From Immersiella caudata (Eukaryota > Ascomycota > Sordariomycetes > Sordariales > Lasiosphaeriaceae), in NCBI GenBank assembly GCA_030512335.1, contig JAULSU010000003.1, forward strand, positions 2,418,001 through 2,482,000: DNA of 64,000 nucleotides. Reading direction: 5' to 3'. Shown here one piece after another: positions 42,505 through 54,769 of this stretch. The position numbers and the translations under genes are program-made. How positions within the stretch are numbered: the first letter of the stretch is position 1; each line of letters opens with the position of its first letter. A model generated the notes under the pieces. The model had not been told where the DNA came from and ran no database searches. It saw only the letters and a list, made by a program, of their open reading frames with translations.

Positions 42505-45180
42505 GTTCGCGATTACGCTGTCAGTAAGACAGCCGAGTTGAGTGTTGTGAATCAATATGCGACCAGCTCTACCAAGGGATCATGCGCATCAGCGCAAGGT
42601 GGAGAGGTTGAATGCAGGCGCAGTGTCGAGTGTTGCTGTTCAAACGCGATTTCCACGGAATTGGCGGGGCCGTTGTGCTGTGGGCCCTGGAGCTTCGACG
42701 CGTTCGCGCTTGAGTAGAGGCGCTTGGACCATTTGCACGTGACCTCGCTGTCATCTGGAACAGCTCCTGTCTGTGGTGGGTCCTTGGCCCAGTAAAACTC
42801 ACTTTGTTCCCGTCTTGTGCCATCAACTTGAATACACAGAGAATGGGGCACCGATGATCCGATTCTGCCTGGGAAAAAGCCATGCAATGATCTCAGTTGA
42901 TTGTAAGGGCAGAGGCGGATGCGTGCACGCAGTGCTGAATCTCTCCTACACCTAGGTAAACACTCGAACGCAAGGGATTCTATGCTCTTCAAAAGTCGCA
43001 CTTGTTTGTTTGATGCCACGGATATCTCCGGCCCCTTAACTCTATTCGCATGCACGCTTGATATCCGAGTCCCGCTCTACCCACTTTGTGACAGAGAGAT
43101 GAAGGTAGAGGAATGTTGATGACGTGCATGGAGATGCCACAAGTCCACCAACTCACAAGACGACGGGAGGAAGGCAGAGACAGCAAGGGCCATACCGGTG
43201 CGGTCTTGAGGTGCGGACTGAGAGTGTCTTGCGAGGTCTAGGGGTCTCGAGTTTGACACTCCAATGCAAACGGATGATGGCCAGATTTGATTCACCAGTG
43301 TCCAGTGTTGAATGGAGGTCGTATGAAGGCTGTGCCCCGTCAACCGACACGCCAAACTCTGCTTCGGGTTGGGTGGGGGGTCGAAGATCCACATTGCTAT
43401 TTGCCAGCCCTCCTGTTGCCAAAAGTGGGTGCCTTCGGGTGGGTGTCGCAGATCTCCTCGCAACGAGTCGGCCCAGCGATGCAAGCGGGTGTTCCCATCG
43501 AGGGCATAACACGGCCCAAGCGGGAGAATGAGTTAGGACAGTTGATAAATATCCGACCGAGTGAGCGATCCAACACCACCGGGTCGCGGTCTCTTGCCCT
43601 GGAAGGGGGACGGCAGATCTGACGACATCTACATTTCCGGGGTGGCCACACACTCATCGACGGCGGCGATGCCAACGTCTGGGGAAGAACAAAGCCACAC
43701 ACAGATCTCGCCTCAGGCAGCATTCGGTGCCTCACCAAAACGATTGACAACCTGGAGATTCTGACAGTGCTTTACTTGGAAACCTGCGGCCCGGTTCATG
43801 CTGCACCACAGGTTGCCACAAGACGGCTCATTCTGTGCCTGCAGCAAGCGTCAAGAATTCCATCACACGCTGGCCGTGGCAGGCTGCAAAAAATCAATGC
43901 CCCCATATTTTTTTTGGGTAAGAGCCTCGCTCGCCGGGAATATAAGCTCCCCAGAGCATCGGAACCCTCATGTCAACAAGGCTCAGCTCGGTTCACGAAC
44001 TAAAGATTGCAACCTGGAAGAGAGCAGGAGGGCCTCGGAAGCTTGAGGGTGTGCACACTGCTCCTGCTTCCCGTTGCGGTGGCCTGAAGTGGAGGATGTG
44101 GCGTTGCAAGCCTGTGCCTGAAAGTCACACCGTCGCACTGGTTGCAGTGCGGGCTGGCTTTGATTGACGAACAAGGAACCCGGGGCCCATTCTTCGATAC
44201 CGCTCGACTTGAGAGGGGGAAAAAAATCAGCTTTTTGTTCGTGGTTGGGCTGATGGGTGAACTGCGAGGGCAGTCGCAGTCAACCCGCAGAAAATTTGGC
44301 GAAGTGGAGGGCAAGGACTGGGGCGCATGACAGGGATTCGCGCTAGCGGCAGGTGTTGGGTTGCCGGGCTTCGCATTATTTAAACACGATACCTAATTAC
44401 TGTCATAAGACTACGGCTCGCCCACCTTTTCCACAGCACTTACCACGCACTCCTCCGCTCCCCGCGGCAGCTGACAGTCCACACCCTTTACACCGCCTTC
44501 ACACCTTAGCCTCACCGTGAGTTTTGCCCCCACCCTGTTTCAATCTCTCCATCATCAAAGTCCAAGCCATTGCATCCCCATCGCCAACTGCATGTATCCC
44601 GGCTGATGCACTCGTCGCTCGCTTTCCCTTGAGCATTGCAAAAAACCCGTACGCGCTGCTGCCATTTTTCTTGGCTTTGCTGATCGCTTTGCCTGCAGTG
44701 CAGGTGCGTTGCTCAGCTTGGTGATCCCTGTTGCAAGAAGCTTCATTTGCACATGGATATCACGGGGAGCTGAGGTAAGCAGTCACCCACGCGCCCCAAA
44801 GCTTCACCCCCCACATCACCGCCTTACCCGCTGCACTTCCATCTTATTGGTCAGGTTATCGACACGCTGTCAACGGCTTTTTGGCTCCGATCCTCACATG
44901 GGGTCGGCGACGATTCCCAGTTGTCATTGACTCACCTAGAACGTTTTGTTGCCGCTTTTTTTTTGTCTCTGCCCACTCGTGGTGATGGCTTTATCTTATT
45001 GACCCCTAGTCTTGGCGCACTGCTCCATCTTGATTGACTTTAGAGCTTTAGTGCTCCCTACACTTCTCTTATAACTATCACAGCAACAACCTTCATACCG
45101 CCGAACATGCTAACCAAGATGCAGGGCAATGATGCTAACAACGCAAACCACTTACTAACGTTCCTTGACATGAGGCAACG
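42505..45180. other. Long divergent spacer between SMC3 and MOT1
   Basis: About 2.7 kb, one of the two largest gaps in the window. Several overlapping ORFs of 100-170 codons occur on both strands (for example 43153-43653 minus, 43124-43531 plus), but they overlap each other and show no recognisable protein. From ~44400 the sequence becomes C/T-rich and is probably MOT1 promoter and leader. No tRNA or repeat family was seen. Confidence 0.45.
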
Positions 45181-48100
45181 ATGGCGTCTCGGTAAGTCAC
45201 ACAGCCTCTCGCTTCCTCCAACATGCTGTATCCAGGCGCTAACCCATGGATCCCAGACTTGACCGACTTGTTACGTGAGTTTTCACCACCATTTAACTGC
45301 CGCTCCGTGCTTTGTTGGGCGACTTCGGGGCTGTGTGGCATGGCGCAAACCGTTGTGCTGCCTGCTGTGTCGTGCTTGTGCAAAGCTGCTAACATGGTCC
45401 TAGTATCCTCGAGACCGGCAGCACCCGACTGATTCGGGACACCGCCGTCAATCAGCTTGCCGATTGGCAAAAGACCCATCCCGAGGAACAGTTCAACTTG
45501 CTTCCCAGAGTCGTCGCCTACTTACGACACAAGGACTGGGAAACCAGAAGCACTTCGGCAAAGGCCCTGGGCAAAATCATCGAAAATGCGCCACACTACG
45601 ACCCCAATGAGGATGAGGATGCTGACGAGCCGAAGAAGGAGGAGCCGTTAGGCGACAATGGATTTGTAAAGAAGGAAGAGGAGAAGGAGTATGCTTTTGG
45701 CCAGGACGAATACTTCGCTCTCGACACTCTTGACATCCCTGCCATCATAAAGTTCGGAAGGCCCCTCCTGCGAGGCGGCCCCGTGGACTATGCTCTAGCC
45801 GCATTAGAACCTTCAAGTCGACTCGCACATCAAAAGAAGACGCTCAACGGCCGCCTAGGGCTTCTCAGACGCGTGTTCGAGGATGATGAAATGCCCATCA
45901 TTGCCGATCATGCTATCAGCCCCTCCACGCCGCAGGACGCCTCCACAGCTAATGGCTTCGGCCGTCATGACAGCACGGCCAACGGTAGCCAGAGCCAGAA
46001 CCCCGAAGAGGCGGGCCTGAGCGCTCGGCAGATCAACGTTCTCAAACGTAAGCGTAAGAGAGAGGCCCAAAAGGCCGCCATGGGTAAAAGCGGGTTCGGC
46101 GATTTATCAATACGTCGTTCCACCACTGCTGGCTCCGAAGGCTTTGCGGACGAGACCCCCGATGCGGAGTCGAAGAAGAACGGCAAGATGTCCGACTATT
46201 TCAATCTCGACCGACCCACCAACGTTGACGAGGAGTCCAAGGTCGTTTCAGAATTCAAGGGTCCCCTTATTCCCATCAAGTCCGAGCTGGAAGCCGCCGA
46301 TAGTATAGAGGGCACTGAGTGGCCGTACGAGCGCCTGTGCGACTTCCTCAAGGTGGACCTGTTCGATTCTCAGTGGGAGACTCGACACGGTGCAGCCATG
46401 GGTCTCAGGGAAGTTGTGAGGGTTCACGGTGCTGGTGCAGGTCGCCGGAGGGGGAAGTCACGCCGGGAAAACGACGCGTTCAACCGAAGATGGCTGGACG
46501 ACCTGGCTTGCCGTCTCTCCTGCGTGCTGATTCTCGACAGGTTCACAGATTACAGCTCCGACACGTCCGTGGCCCCCATCCGGGAAACTGTCGGCCAGAC
46601 CTTGGGTGCTGTGCTTCGCCATGTGCCCCCGGCCTCAGTCTACGCCATCTACCGACTCCTGTATCGCATGGTGATGCAGGACGACCTGCAGCTGGATCAT
46701 CACCTATGGGCCATCTGCCACGGCGGCATGGTGGGCCTCCGATACGTCGTGGCTGTCAGGAAGGACCTTCTTCTCACGGACAGCGACATGATCGATGGCG
46801 TGATTCGGAGCGTCATGAAGGGCCTCGGGGACATGGACGACGACGTCCGCTCAGTCAGCGCTGCCACTTTGATTCCCATGGCGAAGGAGTTTGTGATCAT
46901 GCGGCCGGGCGCCCTTGATGGTCTCATTCACATCGTTTGGGAGAGTCTCTCCAATTTGGGCGACGATCTCAGCGCTTCAACCGGCAAGATCATGGATCTG
47001 CTGGCCACACTCTGCAGCTTCCCTGAAGTCCTGGAAGCCATGAAAGCATCTGCTGCTCAAGATGAGGAAAGGTCTTTCACTCTCCTCGTTCCTAGACTCT
47101 ACCCGTTCCTTCGACATACCATCACGTCGGTGCGGCTTGCCGTGCTCAAGGCGTTGATGACATTCGCCAACCTGGGAGTGGAAACCTGCCAGGGTTGGCT
47201 GAATGGCAGGATCCTACGACTCATCTTCCAAAACGTCTTGGTCGAGAGGGACCAAGAAACCCTATCCATGTCGATAAAGCTTTGGACCGCACTGGTGGAG
47301 AGCCTCGGCCGGAATCCAGCAATCCTGGCCGATGAGTTCGAGCCACACGCGGACGCCATGATGCAGCTGACACTGCATCCGATCGGCGTGTCGCGGAACC
47401 CCATCCCCATGAACGCATCTCTCTTTCAAAAACCGTCAGGCGGAACATATTCCCTACCCGGCGTGACGCCAGTCAGCACAAGACGTTCTTCGCCACCCGA
47501 GGGCGCCGAAAGGGCTAACAAGAAGCGTCGAAAATCGACCAAGGTTGACGACATTCCCATGCCATCGCAGGGGCACGATGTTGACGGCCATATGATGCAA
47601 GGCGACGTTGACTTGGTGGGAATGGACGTACTGGTCCGTTCTCGCGTCTCAGCAGCCAAGGCTATGGGCTTGCTCATGTCGTTGCTCTCGCCGTCGCATC
47701 TTGCAACCTTCGACGGAAACATCTTCCACGGTCTCTCCTCGCCTTACGCGTCCACGCAGCTCACGGCGGCTGTCATTATCGATGAGTATGCGCAGAAATG
47801 CCACGCGGGTAATGACCCCTCCCGCTTCGTCGAGTCTTTGCAGAAGGTCATTGAGCAAGATCGACCATCGCACTACCGGGATTTAGTGAGCTTTGTGCAG
47901 CGTGTGAGATCACAGTCGCAACAGCTTCTCAACTTGTTCCGCGACCATGGGAAGGTCTCGCAGAGCAAGTTGCCGACACTTGCTGTCGTCGTTCAGGGCG
48001 AGCCGGAAGCTGGCCCCACGGCGTTCTCCATCGCCAATGCCGAAAAGGTTGTGGGCGATGACTACGAGAGGCTGAAGAAGGCCATGGCGCCCGGCCAGCG

Positions 48101-51053
48101 ACTGATTGCTCTTCCTCAGCTCACCGAGGCGAAAGACGTCACGATTCTTGCTATCGAAGAAGCCAAGCAAGCCAAGGAGGCTCGTGATGCTCGCATTCGC
48201 GCTGCCGCCGCTTCTGCTCTGGTTGCGATGAACGTACTTCCAAAGAAGCCAAGTCCCCTCATCAAGGCCATTATGGACAGCATAAAGGGCGAAGAGAACC
48301 AAGAATTGCAGAGTCGCTCAGCAGACGCCATCGCGCGCCTAGTGCAGCTCTTCACCGAGTTGGGCCGTCGCGGCCCAGCTGACAAGGTTGTGGCAAATCT
48401 CGTCAAGTTCTCCTGCGTGGAGGTTGCGGAAACCCCAGAGTTCCCCATCCATGCCCACAAGACCAACGTCCTCCTCTCCATGCAAAAGGAAGAGGACCGC
48501 GTCGACCACGTCGACGCAGCCAAATTTGCACGAGAAGCCAAGCAGGCTCGAATCACTCGCCGCGGCGCCAAGGAGGCGCTTGAGATTCTATCTCAAAATT
48601 ATGGTGCCGAAGTTTTGACGCGTGTGCCACGCCTCCAACTATTCATGGAAGAGCCCTTGGTCAGGGCCTTCACAGGGGAGCTTCCAGCAGAAGCCAGGGA
48701 CCCCGCCGACACATTTGGCCAAGATATCGTGGATGCCATGTCCCTGATCCGCACCATGACGCCGACTCTTCATCCAGATCTCCATCCCTTCGTCATGAGG
48801 ATGGTTCCGTTCGTCATCAAAGCGCTTCACTCGGAGCTCTCAGTTTTCCGCTACATGGCTGCCAAGTGCATGGCGACTATCTGCAGTGTCATCACCGTTG
48901 AAGGCATGACGGCGCTGGTTGAGAAGGTCCTCCCTTCGATCAGCAACCCCATCGATCTCAACTTCCGCCAAGGTGCTATCGAGGCAATCTATCACTTGAT
49001 CGCCGTCATGGGCGACAGAATCCTCCCATATGTCATCTTCCTCATCGTCCCCGTGCTCGGCAGGATGAGCGACTCGGACAATGAGATCAGGCTCATCGCA
49101 ACCACATCGTTCGCCACACTTGTCAAGCTGGTGCCACTAGAAGCCGGTATTCCTGATCCTCCGGGTCTGTCTGAGGAGCTCCTGAGAGGCAGAGACCGCG
49201 AGAGGACCTTCATCGCCCAACTCTTGGATCCGAAGAAGGTGGAGCCGTTCCAAATCCCGGTAGCGATCAAGGCAGAACTGCGCTCCTATCAACAGGAGGG
49301 AGTCAACTGGCTCCACTTCCTCAACAAGTATCACCTTCACGGTATCCTCTGCGACGACATGGGTTTGGGCAAGACTTTGCAGACTCTCTGCATCGTGGCC
49401 AGCGACCACCACAACCGTGCTGAGGAATTCGCCAAAACTGGAGCCCCTGACGTGAGGAGGCTCCCGTCCCTGATCGTCTGTCCACCTACCCTCTCCGGGC
49501 ATTGGCAACAGGAGATCAAGACCTACGCCCCCTTCCTCAGTGTTACCGCGTATGTCGGCCCCCCTGCCGAGCGCAAGGCAATGAAAGACCTACTCGATAA
49601 GACAGACGTTGTTGTCACTTCTTATGACGTCTGCCGAAATGACATTGAAACCATCGAGAAGTATAACTGGAATTACGTTGTCCTCGACGAGGGTCACTTG
49701 ATCAAGAACCCCAAGGCCAAGATCACCATGGCAGTCAAGCGACTCCCGAGCAATCACCGGTTGATCCTGACGGGCACACCGATTCAGAACAACGTTTTGG
49801 AACTCTGGTCTCTCTTCGACTTCTTGATGCCCGGTTTTCTCGGCGCAGAGAAGGTTTTCCTCGACCGGTTTGCGAAGCCCATCGCAAACAGCAGGTACAG
49901 CAAGGCGTCGTCGAAGGAGCAAGAAGCCGGTGCCCTTGCCATCGAGGCGTTGCATAAGCAAGTTTTACCCTTCCTGCTGCGCCGTCTCAAGGAGGAAGTG
50001 CTTGACGACCTGCCGCCCAAGATTCTGCAGAATTACTACTGCGACCTCAGCGACCTACAAAAGAAACTCTTTGAGGACTTCACCAAGAGGGAGTCGAAGA
50101 AGATTGCGGAAGATGCCAGCAGAGATGACAAGGAAGCCAAGCAGCATATTTTCCAGGCTTTGCAATACATGCGCAAGCTCTGCAACTCACCCGCTCTGGT
50201 CATGAAGCCTGGCCACAAAGCTTACGAGGACACCCAAAAATTCTTGGCAAAGCAAGACACCAGTCTCGAGGATCCTGCCCACGCGCCAAAGCTCACGGCG
50301 CTGAGAGACCTGTTGGTCGACTGCGGCATCGGTGTCGAGGGCCAAGAATCCTCCGATCCACTGTATACCCCCATCAAACCGCATCGTGCTCTCGTCTTCT
50401 GCCAGATGAAAGAGATGCTGGATATGGTTCAGAACACTGTGCTCAAAACCATGCTGCCCTCCGTCTCCTACCTTCGCCTTGACGGGTCTGTCGAGGCCAA
50501 CCGTCGCCAGGATATCGTCAACAAGTTCAACAGCGATCCATCGTACGACGTGCTCCTGCTAACCACCAGCGTTGGTGGACTTGGCCTGAACCTGACGGGT
50601 GCGGATACGGTCATCTTCGTCGAGCACGACTGGAACCCCCAGAAGGACTTGCAGGCCATGGATCGTGCCCATCGTATTGGCCAGAAGAAAGTCGTCAACG
50701 TTTACCGGCTGATCACACGCGGTACGCTGGAGGAGAAGATTCTCAGCCTGCAGCGCTTCAAGATCGATGTGGCCAGCACCGTTGTCAACCAACAGAATGC
50801 AGGCCTGGCAACAATGGACACGGATCAGATTCTTGACCTGTTCAACCTAGGTGACTCTGGACCAAGCCTAATATCAGACAAGCCACAGGACGGCATTGAG
50901 GGCAGAGAAGAGGATATGGTGGATGTAGAGACAGGCGATGTGCGGCAGCCCGGAAAGAAAGCGGCTTGGCTGGACGGGCTCGGCGAACTATGGGACAACA
51001 GCCAGTACGAAGAGAGCTTTGATCTCGACGGTTACCTGAAAACGATGGGGTAG
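45181..51053 (+). CDS. MOT1: MOT1 / BTAF1, TBP-removing Swi2/Snf2 ATPase
   Basis: Three exons: 45181-45191 (11 nt), an 18-nt micro-exon 45257-45274, and 45404-51053, giving 1892 aa. The splice reads MASR-LDRLVT-ILETGSTRLIRDTAV, the expected start of Mot1 family proteins. The N-terminal ~1250 residues form the HEAT-repeat array that grips TBP, with an acidic and basic insertion in the first third. The Snf2 ATPase follows: LRSYQQEGVNWL, Walker A DDMGLGKTLQ at ~1327, DEGH box at ~1438, LTGTPIQNN and the helicase-C motif DRAHRIGQ at ~1762. A C-terminal NSQYEESFDLDGYLKTMG tail matches the family end. Mot1 strips TBP from DNA using ATP, redistributing it among promoters. Confidence 0.97.
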
Positions 51054-51913
51054 AGGTACTCGATTTCTGCCTGACCAGCAGCACCTACATCCTTTTTTTA
51101 TACCGCGGGGGTTTACCGCCGTTTTGTATCAGCGGTTTTGACAGGGTGGGGGGGTCAAGGGGACTGAGGTCACGAATCTGTAGGATAGACCCCGGGATGA
51201 CAGGCGGCTTTTTGAACGTCGCTCGGCCGGTGTTTAGGCGTCGAGGGGATTTATTATGGGGTATGACGGAAGGGTTTACGCAAAAAGTTGCCTTTCTGGC
51301 CAGTCTGGCTAACTGGGCCATGTTTGGTAAGATAGGCAGGCATCATGCCCAACGTGCATTGGTGTTTTATGAGCGAAGTTTTAGCCTCTCGGTAAGAGAG
51401 GATTAGGAGAGGCAAATCACATTCAAATGTGCACCTGTCCGAAACCTTGAGTGAGGTGAGAATTTGCAGAATTTAACATTTGCGCTTCATACCTAGCTCT
51501 ATGAACCAAAATTTTCCCATATTTTCTCTCTGCGGCCAGAGTCACATGCGTGCCCTCCTCCCCCCCCCCCCCACGCTTCACACCAAAGAAGTCAGGCCTC
51601 AATAGAGTGAATTTAACCCCTATTACCGTTCGTATGATACAGGACACCCCCTTAACCGAGCGATCGATACCAAAACTGAACGCGTCCGAAAGACCACTTG
51701 GCCCCCCCTCCATTTCGAAGACATAGACTCTAGGGCTAACTCACGGAGACATGCGCCCCCAAGTTGGACGTCTGAACTATTAACGAGGGATACATCGTCG
51801 CTGTCGTGGGAGGTGCTCCAAGAATAGATGAAGGCGTGTTGAAACTGTAAATATGCCTTCTGATGCTATGCCCAAGTCTCGAGGTAGTGATGGGACCCCT
51901 TGGGGTAAAGTGT
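51054..51913. other. Convergent spacer with C13 homopolymer
   Basis: 860 bp between two gene ends (MOT1 and the minus-strand gene at 51914). It includes a run of 13 C at 51560-51572. No gene was recognised. Confidence 0.5.
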
Positions 51914-54769
51914 TTAGTCCCCCTCGCTAGCGCTGGATTCGTCGTCGGTGTCATCCCATGGGAGCGTAACGTTGAAGATGGGCCTCTTGGCCACGGCCTG
52001 AGGAGCGTTGTTTGCTAGCGGGGGAGGGGGGCGGTTGAGTTGGTGAGTGCGCTGGGGGTGTAGGGGAGGTGCCCTGTGGTGGGTCAATGAATTATCCTGA
52101 GGAAAGGGGTACGGGGAATTATTTTACCTGCTGCTCGCCGAGTTCCTCGGTGGCCATGAGTTCTTGGGCTAGCATGTCCGAGATGTCGGTTGGTCCATTT
52201 AGCTCGGACTCGACGGCTTCGACGACGAGGCGTAGGAAAGCCCATTCGTGTTTGGTGAGGTCAGTGTCGAAGATGATCTCGACAGGGACTGTCTTGTGGG
52301 ATTCATCCTGGGTCATCTGCTGCCCTAGCTGGAAGTAATGGGGCCGGATATAATAGTTATAGTAATGCTTGTCTTCGGCGGGTTGCTCGTCCTTTGGCTT
52401 CATGAGATCTAAGAATATCCGTACGGCGGCGCGGTTTGCGAGTTCGAGCGTTGTGAAGCTGCCCTGTATGGCCACGCGAGGTGTCGTCAGGTGGAGAGGG
52501 TCGAGCGATGGGCTGGCTTTATCGTCGCCGCCCAGGCGATTTCCCTTCTTGTTGCTGTCAAAGACAGACCGAGGCATGGGGACAGAGGTAGATCCGGTTC
52601 CAGTATCAGACTCGGAATCCGACTCCAACTCCGATTCATCACTGTTGTAGATCGCCTCAAGCAGCTTCCGCGCCTTCTTGCCCATCTTGACAGCCTCCTC
52701 ATCGCCTTGGGCGTCGTCCTGGTCACCATCTTCGTCACCTCCACTGCAGTCAATAACCACCGTCTGGCTCTGCAAACCCCTCCTATCCTTAGCCGCCTCC
52801 GGAATCGCCGACTTTTCCATCTCCACCTCGTCCGTTCTAACTCCATAGATGTGGTACGAAACCACATCGTATCTCTTTCGCTGATAAACCTTCGCCGCAG
52901 CCGGATCAACCAGAACCGCCGACCTTGCCGCCGCCTTTCTCGACTGAACAACCATCGAGAGATCGACCAACTCCTCTTCAACCCAGAAGTACTGAAACTC
53001 TCCGCTCTGGAATGTCACATGGCCACCAAAGAGTCCTTCTCCGTCTGCGGCTCTGGCCTTTGAGGAATAGCTCCATGTTTTTCCAACGGCCCCCTTCTGG
53101 ATCCTCTCGAGCTGAGCCTTGGCCTGAAAGTTCGCATCAGCTTTCGATGGGTACTCGTGACCGCGGTGAGCTTTGTCTTTTTTCGTCTCGCGGCCCTTGG
53201 GGATGAATCTGGGAGTGCGCCAGACGACCCATTGGTGGATGATGTGGTCCGGCCCAAGCACCTGTTGAGCTGGGAGACCCTTCCGAGGAGCTGGACGAGG
53301 TTGCCCCGGGGGGTCTTCGCGCTGGCGCGTGTCTTCGCGCTCTTGAGGCTTTTCAGGGACCGGATTCGGGCCGGCGTTGAGGGGGTTGACCTTCTTGGCG
53401 ACGCCGGGGGGCCGGGAAACGTTCTTCGGCTGCTTCTTTTGGGAGAGGACTTGGGCCTTGACTACTAGATCAATATCTGGCTTCGGCTGCTGGATCGTGC
53501 GAGGCTGGGATGGGGGCTTGGGGGTATCGTTCTGCGAGCTACTGGGAGCCAGGCCCGAGACAGTCGTCGTCTTCCTCTTCTCTTGTGCTAAGGCCGTGTC
53601 AAGGCCCCTGAATGCCCTAGCCTCCCGCTGAATATCGGTAATCCTGTTGTTCTTCGGGGCCGCAGTGGTTGCCGCCTTGATTTGGGAGGTCTGTTCCTGC
53701 GCTTTTGGGCCCGCTGTGATCGGGTTGTGGTATATCGCGTTGACGATTTCTCTGTCTACCTTCTTCTGGGTTGCTTTTTGCTGTCTGCCCATCTCAGGCC
53801 CACGACTGTGGTGTTCACGGCGACTTCTTCTTCTCTCTGTCCTGGAGCTTCTCTCAGAGCTCCTCTTCCTCTCTTCTCTGTGCCCTTTCTCGTATCTACC
53901 ACGAGAGCGGCTGCTGCATCTTTCTTTGGCTGCAGACAACTCCACTAGTGCTTCCAGTTCTTCCAATCTTAGGAGGTTGCCCTCCGTCAGGCCGGTATGG
54001 AGTGTCCCGACTTCGGCACGGGGTCTATCCTTCTTTTTTTGGCCGCTGTCATCCTTTCGCCTCTGGGACGGTTCCTGGTGATCAGCTGTCTTCCGCCTTT
54101 TCCCGGTGCCAAACATCCAGACATCAGCGTTCTCATCCTTCGCCGCTTTGGATTCCGAAGGCTTAGGCTTATCGACCTTATCATCGTCATCCAGCACCAG
54201 CGGCCTCTTCCGCGATCCCAACCTCTCCTTGGCGAGTCGGGTACCGTTTGTAGTGGTAGTCTTTGCAGCGGCAGCCTTTGCAGCGGCAGCCTTTTTACGG
54301 GCCTCCAACTTGCGTTTCCTCTCATCAAATTTCCGCTGGCGCTCATTGGACTTGGTTACAAAATTGGGAAAGTGCAAACAACCGTTGCTGCTTCCTTCTC
54401 GATGACCAAGCCTGTAGATCTCATCGCGAGTCCGTTGGTCGACTAGATGCTCATCTGAGCTCGCGGGCTGCTTTCCCTTCCTTATGGCCTTCCGACGGGC
54501 GTGCTTGCGAACGACAGCTGAGACGTCATTGTCATCCGAATCAGAGCTATCGCTTTGGGAAGCAACCTCGTTAGTAGCAGCGGCCGAGGCCTCCTCAGAT
54601 GACGTTGTTGCCGTTGTCCAAATCTCAGGGGTCGATGTGTGGCCGCCCAAAAGCCCTCCCTTAGATAGTGCTTCTGTCTGTGGTTCGTTTTGATCTGGCT
54701 GGCCTAGATCTCATAACAGTCAATATCTACTACGGTTCTGGAGCGGGTATATCTACATATACGTACCAT
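51914..54769 (-). CDS. Hypothetical Lys/Arg-rich, probably nuclear protein
   Basis: Proposed exons: 54769-54767 (ATG only), 54698-52128 and 51997-51914, giving 885 aa. The last intron (130 bp, GTAAAA..CTCCTCAG) links GEQQ to AVAKRPIFNVTLPWDDTDDES, which is clearly protein-like, so the open frame ending at 52119 is probably intronic. The 5' exon is less sure: no ATG opens the long frame, and ATG followed directly by GTACGT at 54766 fits, with a choice of two in-phase acceptors. The N-terminal ~450 residues are disordered and rich in Lys, Arg and Ser with nuclear signals. The central part (GPDHIIHQWVVWRTPRFIPKGRET, EGLFGGHVTFQSGEFQYFWVEEELVDLS) and the C-terminal part (LANRAAVRIFLDLM, YYNYYIRPHYFQLGQQM) look folded. 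Family not recognised. Confidence 0.72.

Noticed and set aside
43077..43653. Overlapping ORFs of 110-166 codons on both strands in the SMC3-MOT1 spacer
   Set aside because: They overlap in several frames with no family resemblance; typical of GC-balanced non-coding sequence.
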